Notes under the pieces: generated by a model
The model's database searches: none
The model's input: the letters and a program-made list of their open reading frames with translations, nothing else
Told to the model about the DNA's origin: nothing
Position numbers and translations under genes: made by a program
Shown here: in pieces, positions 1-9,620 of the stretch
Layout of the letters: each line of letters begins with the position of its first letter
How positions within the stretch are numbered: the stretch's first letter is position 1
From: Pseudevernia furfuracea
Lineage: Eukaryota; Ascomycota; Lecanoromycetes; Lecanorales; Parmeliaceae
Length of the DNA stretch: 64,000 nt
Direction of reading: 5' to 3'
NCBI GenBank assembly: GCA_022315425.1
Contig: JAIUPT010000021.1
Span: 248,001 to 312,000 of the forward strand

Positions 1-1
1 A

Positions 2-1918
2 CTGACATCCGAAGACAGTAAGGCCGATACTGACAGTGACATCGTCTCCTGGAGGACGTTAGGCCCACTCGAAGATATTCTGGAGGAGAGTGAAGACCTA
101 TTCACCAGCACTTTAATGCTGGATCAAGGCCAGCCTCAACACTTCGATCCAGGGTCCGCCGAAACTCTCGATCCTCAAAAATCAGGCAGGGCGGGCGAAA
201 GGCGTGACAAAATGCTCGCACTCCAGGATCCCCAGGCAGAATCATCCACTCTACCCTCGAGTCCACCGCGTGTTCCGCCTACGTTGAAGTTGACGATCAA
301 CCCTTCCAGCAAACGGCAAATTGAATCGAGCAAGCCATCAAGCCAACGCCCTATTGACGCGAAGTCCTTCAAACCAATTATATCGCCTGCTACAGTGGCG
401 GAGTTGAACGATCATAACCGTGAAAAGGGACGTGTCTCCGCAGCAGTGTTGGCAGAAATGAGAAAGACCGCAAAGTCTCAACCGCATTTCCAGACCGGGC
501 CCGATTCATCCAAAGACCAGTCCCAAGCGGAAACCCATCCATTATTACGGTCCAAATCATTCTCTCGTCCATCATCTCAGTCTAGCAAAACAGTCGACGA
601 TTCTCCACTGAAATACATCTTCGAAGACCGTGACAGCGAAGGTCATGGACCTGAAAAAGGGGACAGCTACAGCCATCAGATCACCATGAAGCCTCGTTCA
701 TTGTTTCAACCCGAAGCTCAAGATGCCGAGAGCTTCATCACTGAAACTTCCACGAAAGAACATCCATCATCCCAGCTCGGTAAGATGATGAAGAATACAG
801 CACCGACATACATAGGCAGTGATGATGACATTGAAGGTCATAAAGCTGAATATGCGGGGCCCCTTACCCCTGAGAGGTCCACTTTGAGGTCCTCAAATGA
901 CACCACGCTCGTACCATCACTGGAGAATGGAACACCTCCCTCAAGCTTCCTACCCTGTACCTCACTGTCAACAATGAGCCATCTTTCCGCCTCGGCGGTT
1001 GGGTCGCCAGACGTGATGCTGTCTTCCACCTCCCGGCGCTCGATCTCGTCATCCACGACGGGCTACTACCCGAGTTTGGCGGTTGGATCACCTGCAGCAT
1101 ATAATTCTTGGGCCTCAAGTCCACATTATCACGAGCACAGTAATTGTTCTAGCACACCTTCCCCAGCGGCTACTCTTCCTACCAGCACGGTTCCAACGCC
1201 GAATACATCTTTCCACAGCAATTCACCTACTTCTCGTGGAACAACGATGACAGCAAGCTCATCTTTCGGCCAATTCACCGGCAACTTAACTGCTTCTCGC
1301 GGAACCACATTGACACCGAGCTCATCCTTCGGTAATTTCACCGACAACAAAAACCGACGCTCAGTCTCACTTTCCAGTATGTTCGCTCGTTATCAAAAGG
1401 CGCGGTACCCCGACCTTCCAACTGCGGCTATGACCGACTCCATATTCTCTTCGAAAGAGTCCATGGAAAGGGATCAAGCAAGAGAAGTCACAAACGATCC
1501 GTTCACCTCCACCCGTGACACCACTACATCTGGTCGCTTTGGCTTACGTAGGCGAAGCCTCAGCAACTCCGGACGTCCCAGCACGAACGAAGGCATTGAG
1601 CGGGCACTTTCCACCATGATCTTCAACCCTAATCGCTCTCGCCATCACAAAAGAAGCCGCAGCACCTCCGCATTTGTTGATACCACTGCAAATCCAGACG
1701 GCAGCGGTCCCGGATATAGACGCAGTCTCAGTATAGCAACCAGTAGTGTCGAACAGAAGTGGGAGATGGCTCCACCGCCGACTCCCCTTGGGCTGCGTGA
1801 TGAATTCTCCGTGCGTTACAGACCGGAACCGCTTGAAGCCGATGATCATTACTCCCCGCGCAACGACGCCTTGCAGGGGATGAAGCAAGGGTTGAAGAAG
1901 GTTTTCGGTCGCAAGTGA
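2..1918 (+). CDS. Serine-rich, low-complexity protein, 5' end outside the window
   Basis: I do not recognise a family. The frame is open from base 2, so the first Met in the window (base 116) is probably internal and the gene starts upstream. The visible part (about 640 residues) is rich in Ser, Thr and Pro, with many SR/RS and RRxS sites that would suit phosphorylation. No membrane segment or folded domain is evident. A 21-codon tandem duplication carrying the core SRGTTxTxSSSFGxFT occupies about 1232-1342. The C-terminus is basic and ends KKVFGRK, preceded by a short amphipathic stretch. A scaffold or signalling role is possible but this is inference only. The stop codon is at 1916-1918. 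I see no intron in the visible part. Confidence 0.8.
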   Translation: MTSEDSKADTDSDIVSWRTLGPLEDILEESEDLFTSTLMLDQGQPQHFDPGSAETLDPQKSGRAGERRDKMLALQDPQAESSTLPSSPPRVPPTLKLTINPSSKRQIESSKPSSQRPIDAKSFKPIISPATVAELNDHNREKGRVSAAVLAEMRKTAKSQPHFQTGPDSSKDQSQAETHPLLRSKSFSRPSSQSSKTVDDSPLKYIFEDRDSEGHGPEKGDSYSHQITMKPRSLFQPEAQDAESFITETSTKEHPSSQLGKMMKNTAPTYIGSDDDIEGHKAEYAGPLTPERSTLRSSNDTTLVPSLENGTPPSSFLPCTSLSTMSHLSASAVGSPDVMLSSTSRRSISSSTTGYYPSLAVGSPAAYNSWASSPHYHEHSNCSSTPSPAATLPTSTVPTPNTSFHSNSPTSRGTTMTASSSFGQFTGNLTASRGTTLTPSSSFGNFTDNKNRRSVSLSSMFARYQKARYPDLPTAAMTDSIFSSKESMERDQAREVTNDPFTSTRDTTTSGRFGLRRRSLSNSGRPSTNEGIERALSTMIFNPNRSRHHKRSRSTSAFVDTTANPDGSGPGYRRSLSIATSSVEQKWEMAPPPTPLGLRDEFSVRYRPEPLEADDHYSPRNDALQGMKQGLKKVFGRK

Positions 1919-2504
1919 GCTTGGAACGCATGCTTATCGCGTTGCTAGATCTTCTTCCGATCTTCAGAGAGCTACACCATAAAAGTCAAAGTCTAAATGT
2001 ATGCAGCTCATGAGATAAATAAAAGCCAATATCGATGCAATGTCGTTTCTACTGTTCAATCTTGTATCTTGTGACGTCTCCGAGCCGTAGCATCATCAGT
2101 TCAAGGGCTAACAGCAAGCCTCCTACCTTATGGCCACAACATCTAACGACTTGCACTTATTACATGAGTTGTATCTTCATTGCATATGGCACTGCCGCTC
2201 TTGAAACGTGGGGTAAAACGAAGTCCGTTCCGGTTGTACACTGCTAAGAGCCAAAGTTATCTGTAAATGTGCATCTGGAAAGGGAGAGTCTCGTGGAGAA
2301 AAAATGCCAAAGAACCACACCATCTCTGTTCGCCTTGCCAGATCAAGTGGATCTCGTCTGATGTTGTCAGGTGGTTATCCAGGAATGTCGCCCTCTTACG
2401 AAAATGCGTTTCTTAGATGTATGACCGATTGTTGACGTATTGATAACAGGCTTCTTGGCTTAACAACCAAGGCCCTTACACGTCCAACAACATACACCTC
2501 CTTT
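1919..2504. other. Intergenic region between the serine-rich gene and the AFG1-like gene
   Basis: This 586-bp stretch holds the 3' flank of the upstream gene and the promoter of the AFG1-like gene. A short open frame at 2035-2247 has no recognisable protein features and I treat it as chance. No RNA gene or repeat is seen. Confidence 0.6.
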
Positions 2505-4793
2505 ATGCCACCACTATCCCCGTCTACAGGTCTTACAATCACCAATCCACTCATTTTATACCGTGCTTTGCTCGCTACAAAAAGGATTGATCCGGACCCA
2601 GCCCAGCATCGTCTCGCGCTCCATCTCCAAAAGCTCTACTACCGTCTCAAGGACTACCAGCCCGAGATCGACTTCAGTCACCGGCTAGATCAGATCAATC
2701 GGCTTGTCAAAAAGCCTGCCATTGATCCGGCTGGGGTGGAAGATAGGAAACAAGAGAACAATGGAAGACGCCAAGGGATTCTCTCATCGTTGCGAGAGCA
2801 TAAGGAAAAGGCAGACGCAACGGCGCTCACAAGGAGGCTGACCAGTCATGAATCAGCTGTGCAGTTGCAATCACCCCAGGGTCTACTTCTATATGGAGAG
2901 GTAGGAACAGGGAAGAGTCTGCTTGTGGACCTACTGGCCGACTGCTTGCCCAACCGCAAGAAGAGACGTTGGCATTTCAATACCTTTATGCTCGAGACAT
3001 TTTCAAAGCTGGAACAACTACGTAAGAGTAGGCTTACAGGGTCATTAGCTGTGCCAGGAAGTGGAAGCCAAGACGAGGAACATTCTCTGTTATGGCTTGC
3101 AAGGGACATGATCTCTACTTCTCCAATCCTCTTTCTCGATGAATTTCAGTTGCCCGATCGTGCCGCTTCAAAGATCCTTTCTAATCTCTTTACTTCATTT
3201 TTCCATCTTGGCGGAGTTCTCATTGCTACAAGTAATCGTATGCCAGAAGAATTGGCGAATGCCTCGGGAACGGAGTTTACAACACATTCTTCACGGCTAG
3301 GTCTGCTGGGGAACAAATGGGGCCTACTGGGATCTAGGAACCAAGGCGGGAGGAGCGAGAACATGTTTGCTGGAAAGGGTGATTTTGCAGCATTCTTAGA
3401 AGTCCTGCGGGCTAGATGTGAGATATGGGACATGGAAGGTGGCAAGGACTGGAGAAGACGTGAAGCCGAAGAAGAAACTTCTACTGATACAAGATTAGAC
3501 GAGGCTGACCAAAAATCTAATGTCGAAGGCTTTGAAGGTCTTGAGCATATGGCCTCTGGAAATTGGGGCCTGGGATATGAACAGAGCTTACATGTTAAGG
3601 AATCAAGTGAAGAGGTTCCTATAAACAAGAAACATTCCAAGGTAACTGCACCTAAGCACTACTTCGTAAGGCCATCAACAACAGTATCTCAGGAGGAGCT
3701 CGTGACGCTGGACAGCGCTTGGAAAGCCTCGGAGCTCCATGCAATTCAAAGCTCTACGTTACTACCAAACGATGATCTTGCAATACCCTGGAAGAGCACC
3801 GCTCTACGAATCTACGGCCGCAATTTACTGGTTCCTCGCCACCTCTCTGGAGTCACCAAATGGACCTTCGACGAGCTCTGCTGCACAAACCTTGGCCCAG
3901 CAGACTACATCACGCTCGCATCAACATTCCATACGCTGATCCTCACCGATATTCCCATTCTTACTCTCCTCCAAAAGAACGAAGCACGCCGTTTGATAAC
4001 CCTCCTCGACGCATTTTATGAAGCCCGTTGCAAAGTACTCGTCAGCGCAGAGGCAGGCCCAGACGACATTTTCTTTCCCGAGACCATACAGCCTCCCAAA
4101 GACGGGGTAAGCACCGCATCTAGTGATGATGAAATCTACCCCGAAACCTTCAGTGAAATCTTCCAAGACCAGACCTCCCCCTTCCGCCCCAACACCTCTT
4201 CCTATATCTCCTCGGCTTCTCCACCATCCTATTCCTCAACCCCCCTCCCGTCCTCACAATTTCAAGCCTCATCCACCCGCTCTATTCTAGCAGACGAAGA
4301 CAGCGATTTCGGCCCCGTCTACGGCGCCGGCCGAAGTCACGGACCCAGCGATGGTGCTCCAGGTGCTGGAAACGAGATTGGCCGACAATCTCCGGATTTT
4401 GCTCGTACAGGGACATTCACCGGTGAAGATGAGAGATTTGCTTACAAGCGAGCTAGAAGCCGTTTGTGGGAGATGTGTGGAAGGAGATGGTGGGCGAGGG
4501 ACGAAGAAGGGTGGTGGAGGCCTTTGGGGAAGGAAGTCAGGCGTTGGGAGGGAGCCAGGGAGGATTTGGATAGTCACACTTCTGCGGGAGTCGCTCAAGC
4601 GGAGAAGGAAATCAATCAGAAAGACTTGTTCAGGCATGGCGCCAGTCCTTTTCGTACGAGTCAAGAGGCTCCTCCGAAATTTGGCTGGGAGCATGCATGG
4701 GGCCTTATTAAATGGGGGAAGAAGGCTGGCGCATGGGGAAAAGGGATAGAAGGGCTAGAGGAGAGAGGAAAGACAGAGAAGGGCAATAAGTGA
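2505..4793 (+). CDS. AFG1: AFG1-like mitochondrial AAA ATPase
   Basis: Single-exon gene, 762 residues. The AFG1/LACE1 family are mitochondrial inner-membrane AAA proteins linked to quality control of cytochrome oxidase subunits. Walker A GEVGTGKS is at residues 131-138, and Walker B ILFLDEFQ follows at about 208-215. A sensor-like IATSNRMPEEL, typical of AFG1, is at about 240-250. The start TITNPLILYRALLATKRIDPDP agrees with fungal AFG1 N-termini, which supports the ATG at 2505. The protein is longer than the roughly 400-550 residues usual for the family. The extra length is a low-complexity Ser/Pro/Thr segment at about residues 540-640, between the conserved core and a basic, Trp-rich C-terminal tail. 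A targeting peptide is not obvious. Confidence 0.93.
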   Translation: MPPLSPSTGLTITNPLILYRALLATKRIDPDPAQHRLALHLQKLYYRLKDYQPEIDFSHRLDQINRLVKKPAIDPAGVEDRKQENNGRRQGILSSLREHKEKADATALTRRLTSHESAVQLQSPQGLLLYGEVGTGKSLLVDLLADCLPNRKKRRWHFNTFMLETFSKLEQLRKSRLTGSLAVPGSGSQDEEHSLLWLARDMISTSPILFLDEFQLPDRAASKILSNLFTSFFHLGGVLIATSNRMPEELANASGTEFTTHSSRLGLLGNKWGLLGSRNQGGRSENMFAGKGDFAAFLEVLRARCEIWDMEGGKDWRRREAEEETSTDTRLDEADQKSNVEGFEGLEHMASGNWGLGYEQSLHVKESSEEVPINKKHSKVTAPKHYFVRPSTTVSQEELVTLDSAWKASELHAIQSSTLLPNDDLAIPWKSTALRIYGRNLLVPRHLSGVTKWTFDELCCTNLGPADYITLASTFHTLILTDIPILTLLQKNEARRLITLLDAFYEARCKVLVSAEAGPDDIFFPETIQPPKDGVSTASSDDEIYPETFSEIFQDQTSPFRPNTSSYISSASPPSYSSTPLPSSQFQASSTRSILADEDSDFGPVYGAGRSHGPSDGAPGAGNEIGRQSPDFARTGTFTGEDERFAYKRARSRLWEMCGRRWWARDEEGWWRPLGKEVRRWEGAREDLDSHTSAGVAQAEKEINQKDLFRHGASPFRTSQEAPPKFGWEHAWGLIKWGKKAGAWGKGIEGLEERGKTEKGNK

Positions 4794-5272
4794 CGATGAG
4801 TTGGCCTTTAGAACGAGGCAAGCTACCCAGGACGATGTCCTGTACATTTCTACGAGATATGAGCCATTCATGGTAAAGTATGTAGTTCATGTTCTGAGAT
4901 CTAGACCAACCATGACCAGATTGAGTCCTATCTTTGCTGCACACTCCAAGCTGCTCCTGGAGGCTCAAAGGACTAACGAGTGGCTCCTCCCTGGGCTAAA
5001 GAGAGAAATCGCCATTGCGGCGACCTCTCTGTCCAGCCATCAAGATTTACATCTAGAGATGCGCCCAAATGTAAACAGGCAATCGAGCCCCTCCAGAGAG
5101 CTCTTCCAAGACCCAGCCTCTGCTCTCTCCGCAGCACAATCCAGATTGTAATGTAAGAAAGCCTCTGCAGTGCAGCAGAAACCGCCCACGGAGCCCACAG
5201 CAGCAGCCGCAATAACTCCAGCGCCAGGACATCGTTTGCCAACAAGCACCAGCGGCATCATCATCAACCACA
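4794..5272. other. Convergent 3' flanks
   Basis: Spacer between the 3' ends of the AFG1-like gene (+) and the ubiquitin-like gene (-). Several overlapping short open frames on both strands are present, none with recognisable features. No terminator or RNA gene is evident. Confidence 0.5.
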
Positions 5273-6301
5273 TCACATCCCAGTCCAGCTTGACTCTGCG
5301 CGCAGGCTCGTGGGGTTTCTGTTTGCTCCGAGATGGCCGTTACCGTTGCTCTTTGCGAAATCAGCTTCTTGTCCCCGGAGTCCTTCCTCCTCCACTGGCA
5401 CCACGCTGTTCGACGTAGCCAAGGGATTACCACCACACCCACGCGTGCGTCCACAAGCATTGCATCGAAGCGCTGAGACCTCCTCCTGAGGCCCTGCCTC
5501 AAATTTTAATGGCAGTCTCTCCGTCTCGGCAGCAGTGGCGTCGATGCCAGCTAGGAAGGTTGCTTCATCGTCTTTCATGACATCCGGGTGAGACGAGATA
5601 GCCTCGATGGTCTTAGGCATATGAGCGCTGGCGGTGGAACTCTCGACAGGGTTCTCGGGAGGTGAGGCAAAGGTGGAGTGCAGCCGACGGCACCGATTTC
5701 GAGCTTCTGAAGCCAAGAGACCAGCTTGTTCGCGGGCTCTGTTTTCTTTTTTCTCCTTTTTGGCAATCCGTAGCGCCATTGTACTCTTTCTCAAGTTTGT
5801 GTCTGCCAAGTCTGAAGAATCTTCACTCGTCTCGTCTGGTACCAGTGCCATCCCCCGTGAAGGATTCGCAATGTTATCATCATCGATGAAATCTGCCACT
5901 ACGGCCGCGAAGGTCCTCGACGGTCGTTTTCGTTTGCTGCTAGACACCCGCCTTTCGTTCTCACTAGATGTCTCCTCATCGTCACCGGACCTCTCGATCG
6001 ACTCCACTACATCCTCATCTACTGCTGACTTCGCAGGACCGCTCATTACCGTCTTCTTCCCAGTGGTTTTATTCTTCACCTGTGACACCTGCTTGTCAAC
6101 TCTTAGGATGGTGCCATCCTTTACGCCAGGAACAGAACTTAGAGTAGCACGGTCGTCTAGCTGCACGTCATGATGCAGCAAGGCTCTTCCTTTCATCGAC
6201 TGCCATGGCTCGAATTTGGCTTTGAGGCTGGCAATGGTGATGGATGATCTGACTTTGAAGGGTGTGATGGACCCATCGAGCATTTGGACTGTGATTTGCA
6301 T
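5273..6301 (-). CDS. Protein with N-terminal ubiquitin-like domain
   Basis: Single-exon gene, 342 residues. The first 70 residues read as a ubiquitin-like fold: MQITVQMLDG start, an alternating hydrophobic pattern, the SLKAKFE helix, and the DGTILRVDK end. They are followed by a long charged, disordered region with acidic patches and a basic SSKRKRPSR cluster that could be a nuclear signal. Near the C-terminus is CNACGRTRGCGG, a short Cys pair that might bind a metal but is too small to assign. No protease, ligase or diglycine-processing site is clear, so conjugation is not implied. I cannot name an orthologue. The gene faces away from the TRAPP gene on the same strand, 443 bp further along. 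Confidence 0.75.
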   Translation of the reverse strand: MQITVQMLDGSITPFKVRSSITIASLKAKFEPWQSMKGRALLHHDVQLDDRATLSSVPGVKDGTILRVDKQVSQVKNKTTGKKTVMSGPAKSAVDEDVVESIERSGDDEETSSENERRVSSSKRKRPSRTFAAVVADFIDDDNIANPSRGMALVPDETSEDSSDLADTNLRKSTMALRIAKKEKKENRAREQAGLLASEARNRCRRLHSTFASPPENPVESSTASAHMPKTIEAISSHPDVMKDDEATFLAGIDATAAETERLPLKFEAGPQEEVSALRCNACGRTRGCGGNPLATSNSVVPVEEEGLRGQEADFAKSNGNGHLGANRNPTSLRAESSWTGM

Positions 6302-6744
6302 GTCGGTGGATGGAAGTAAGGCCTATGGAATATTGTTCTTGGGCAATCGGTATTTCCCAAATATTTTCTGAATATCTGCAATTTGAATTGAAATTTCTGG
6401 GCCGAAGGTTAGGTTTGAGCTGACATGTGAAATGAATTGAATGGATCGCCCCTCTTCAGATCTGGTTTTACTGACGCCTTTCCGCCAAAAGCCATTCGAA
6501 TAAGACACTTGCCTCAGTGGGCTCAGAGATGATCCAGGCCTCAGTTCTCAGCGATGTCCTTGGTCGTAGTGGCACCTGGTCGCAAAGGCAGCCCAATTAC
6601 ATCATGCTTCGACAGTCTTCCTCAGAAACAGTCAAAGAGAGACACATTGCTTCGTCTCGGATCAATGCAACACGTCGACGCCTCCAGCGTACATGCACAA
6701 CAATCACATTCTCAGTTCAAGGCCACAACCTCCCATTGACAATT
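6302..6744. other. Promoter of the ubiquitin-like gene and 3' flank of the TRAPP gene
   Basis: 443 bp with no recognisable gene. Both flanking genes are on the minus strand, so this holds the promoter of the gene ending at 5273 and the 3' end of the gene ending at 6745. Confidence 0.5.
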
Positions 6745-7404
6745 TCAAACTACACTCATGCCCGGCTTCCAAACGTCGCCAATCCTGTTTACCTCCTCGA
6801 TAAACCTCTTATTCGTGATCTGCCCCCCCTTCCCCCTCCCACTGGCAACAGCCATGGGCGTATGTTCATCTGGCACATAAAACGGGTTCTGTAACAGCCG
6901 TATGTACGCTGTTTGCAGCGCCCTGAAAGCCTAGTAAAGTAAACCCCACATGTCAGTATCTCTACCCCACTAAGGTTCCCACTCATCCTCTCCATAACCA
7001 CAGAGGTGAGGAACTCACGCCCCTCAGGTCCCCATCCGACAAGCCCCTCGCCGCCCTGTTCCCACTTCTGCCCCAAGCGTCAACAACGAGCGCGAATCTC
7101 GTCCCCGTCCCTGTTTCCCAGCCCCAGATACTCAACCGCTCATCGACCGCCTGCAGCATGCCCAGGTCCTGGTCGACGCGGTTCCGGTCTCGAGCACGCG
7201 CATCGAAGATGTCGAGGGAGGCGTTGAGAAGGAACGAGAATTCGAGGTGCGCGGAGGGCGTGCTGGTGTGAGGGGGGAAGAGGGCGATGTGGAGAGGATT
7301 GTCCTGTGAAAGTGTTAGTTGCTGAATGATGGTGAAGTGGAGAGAGTATGGGAGAGTACATGTTTGCCTATTATGCCTATGCAGGCTATTGATGGAGTTG
7401 TCAT
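6745..7404 (-). CDS. TCA17: TRAPP complex subunit, Tca17/TRAPPC2L (sedlin-like)
   Basis: Three exons rebuilt by hand: 7404-7360, 7303-7019 and 6930-6745, giving 171 residues. Introns are 56 and 88 nt and keep phase. The product follows the sedlin-like longin fold: IACIGIIGKHDNPLHI at the start, LEFSFLLNASLDIFD in the middle, then LGMLQAVDERLSIWGW and TGTRFALVVD, and the C-terminal helix FRALQTAYIRLLQNPFY. The QAVDE and WGWETGTG spacing fits TRAPPC2L/Tca17 better than TRAPPC2/Trs20. Tca17 helps assemble TRAPP tethering complexes for Golgi and endosomal traffic. A 15-codon first exon hides the gene from simple ORF calling. The C-terminal TNKRFIEEVNRIGDVWKPGM tail is an extension relative to yeast. 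Confidence 0.9.
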
Positions 7405-7738
7405 GGTGGGCACTGGAAAACAACGAGAGCAAGTGGTTTGGAGATGTTATGCTAAGCGCGGGCCGCGGGGCTGACTCATGGGGGCTGCGAGGCTGCTTAG
7501 GGGCGCTACAGCTCTAAACGGGCGGTCTTAGGGGCTCATTCGGGGCTCATTAGCCAATGGCTAGGTCAAGAGGTCAAGGCAATCACATATGACCACCTTA
7601 TTACTTATTCTATTGATCCGAGGCTCCTCTGCATCGAATTATTAAGATAACATCTATCCTCCTATAAAAACATGGAGAAAAATATCCATCTCACGCAACA
7701 CATTGCTATTCCAGATTTTGTTCCCAACCCCGCAGCCT
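7405..7738. other. Intergenic spacer upstream of TCA17
   Basis: 334 bp holding the TCA17 promoter and the putative 3' flank of the small peptide gene. It contains a short direct repeat, ggggctcatt, at about 7530-7550. Nothing else is seen. Confidence 0.5.
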
Positions 7739-8192
7739 CTACGCCACTTTCACTGTCGCCGTCGTCGTCGCCTTTGTGGTCGTCGTCATTCCCACATTTA
7801 TCAGCGGTTGGCAAGTTCCTGAAAGTGGGCCCGTAATCATGCAATCATATCCCACACAACAAGAAAGGATAGCTGCTTTGCACGATGCTAGAGAGGACAC
7901 CATTAGAAACCAACTGGAGCACAGCGGACGATAATGATGTAGAGAAATTATGTAGAGCGGAGAAACTACCTCCAGCAGCGGTGCAAGCTTGAAGAGGAGC
8001 CACGAGCCTGACGCTGATTAGCACACGAACAGTAGCAACGATGGTGGAGAAGCAGAGCTCTTACTTTTTCGCTCCCTCAGGAAGAGCCGCAGGGATAGCT
8101 TCAGGAATAGCCACTGGTATTGGCTCAGGTAGCGCAACAGATAGAGAGAAGCACATCATAGCAACAGCTACGATAGCTTTGAAGGGCATCAT
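7739..8192 (-). CDS. Candidate small secreted peptide
   Basis: The minus strand from 8192 reads MMPFKAIVAVAMMCFSLSVA, a good signal peptide with Lys, a hydrophobic core and an A-x-A-like end. A Pro/Glu/Ala segment follows with repeated LPEPIP, IPEAIP and LPEG units. Unspliced it stops after 43 residues. A consensus donor GTAAGAG lies exactly at the stop, with a branch-like GCTAAT and CAG acceptor 57 nt on (intron 8064-8008). A second possible intron (7969-7819) would give 81 residues with two Cys and a Thr-rich tail. The first exon is convincing by composition. The downstream exons are tentative. Function is unknown; small secreted proteins of fungi include effectors and hyphal-surface peptides. 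Confidence 0.45.
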
Positions 8193-9079
8193 ATTACTTT
8201 GGTTGAAGAGGACGAGATTTGCGGAAGGTACAGCTTGTGAACTTTGAAACGGTAGTCGAAGTTCTCAGAATTATGACATTCATAGGCTTGGAATGCGGTG
8301 GCAACACTAATGCGGAATGAGCGAGATAGTCAACAAAGCCTTACGTGTCTCCGGTAGCATGCGTAATTGACAGACACTGAACAATGAGTTTGTCGTGCTG
8401 AGTGTATCACGTTTTGGAATTCAGGAATGCATGAAGAGTCTAGAATTGATGTATGCTTTCCCTCTGCTCATTGGCCAACAACGTCTCTCGGCTTCGGCAT
8501 CAAGTGTTGCAATCCGTCACGTTGCTGCTACAAGAAATGCTCAGCAAGAACGCGTGGCCAATCCGGAGTGATGTATTTGTATTTAGAGATAGCAGATTCT
8601 CTTTCTCAGCCTGGACGCTTGAAGACCAGCTGTCGACTAGCGGAAGGTAGAGTGACGACAAACAAAGCTAAGGCTGTCGTGTACACATGTATCGCAAGAG
8701 ATGCGTGGTGGATGCGGGCCGGTGAATGAGTGGGGGAGAAAACTTCAGGTTCTGACACAAGAACATAGGTAAAGCATACTCAGGTACGAGGAGAAGGGCT
8801 AGTACCTATCAATAGGAGTGGGAGGAGTAAAATAGGCGGAATGCGCAGTGTGATAAGTTAATGAATGATTGGATGGCGGGAGGTGTGTTGTTGAGTAGGC
8901 TTTAACCCGATCTCAAACACATGGAGGTGGTACGAGATTTGGCAGGTACGAGTCACGACCTAGGCACCCTGTTTGCTTTTTCAGCCGCATCTCCTGCTGA
9001 AATCATCATCATCAAGCGTTCAAGTATGTGAGAGAGTTATGAGGTCGCTTCTCTAGCCCCAGGGCATTTACAAGTGGCC
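8193..9079. other. Intergenic region
   Basis: 887 bp. An open frame at 8427-8729 (+) has a Cys cluster (KCCNPSRCCYKKC) but no signal peptide and no family resemblance, so I do not call it. No RNA gene or repeat array is seen. Confidence 0.5.
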
Positions 9080-9496
9080 ATGAGTTTCTCAGGCGCATCG
9101 GACGAGGCAACCAGAGCCACGAACTCCGCACGCGCGACTGGGTCCTCAACGCCGACTTCACCCAGTTCAAAGGTTCAGACTGCTTGGCAATCTGTAAAGA
9201 GCAATTTCAAGGCAAAGACGTCAATGCCTGACTTGAAACGCTGGTTGTCATCCTCACGAGCCTCAGAGTCGAACGGCCAGGGGGGGGAACGCCACCCCGA
9301 AGACGAAGAGCAAAGCCTTTTCTGCGAGTCTCTCCTCGGTTTGATGCAACGAACTGGCAGATTTGAATACCTCGATTACGGCAAAGACAGTTCCGAGCCA
9401 GAAGAGGAGGAAATTGAAACCACACACTCACAGAAAGAGAAAGGGAAAAAGAAAGATCTGCGGCGTCCACTAAAGCGGTTTAGCTGGTCTCGCTAG
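9080..9496 (+). CDS. Small orphan protein, 138 residues
   Basis: Single open frame starting at the ATG at 9080. The N-terminal third is Ser/Thr/Ala-rich. A short segment with QTAWQSVKSNFKAKTSMPDLKRWL may form a helix. A central stretch, ESLLGLMQRTGRFEYLDYGKD, looks conserved in character. The end is an acidic run (EPEEEEIE) followed by a basic run (KEKGKKKDLRRPLKRF). No signal peptide or membrane segment is present. I recognise no family and suggest no function. It lies 124 bp upstream of NDUFS7 on the same strand. Confidence 0.55.
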   Translation: MSFSGASDEATRATNSARATGSSTPTSPSSKVQTAWQSVKSNFKAKTSMPDLKRWLSSSRASESNGQGGERHPEDEEQSLFCESLLGLMQRTGRFEYLDYGKDSSEPEEEEIETTHSQKEKGKKKDLRRPLKRFSWSR

Positions 9497-9620
9497 CGCC
9501 CTTCCGACATCAACCACTCTCGAACCTACGAGCACATGAATTTATTCAATTATTTTGCCCCACGCCTCACTAGCTTTCATCTTCTCTTTGGCAGCACGTC
9601 TGCCATTGTCCACCTTCATC

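Noticed and set aside
5040..5502. Minus-strand frames downstream of and overlapping the ubiquitin-like gene
   Set aside because: They overlap the 3' end of a better-supported gene in another frame and show no motif.
8427..8729. Cys-rich 100-codon frame that could be a small effector
   Set aside because: No signal peptide, clustered Trp and Cys of random appearance, and no splice support.
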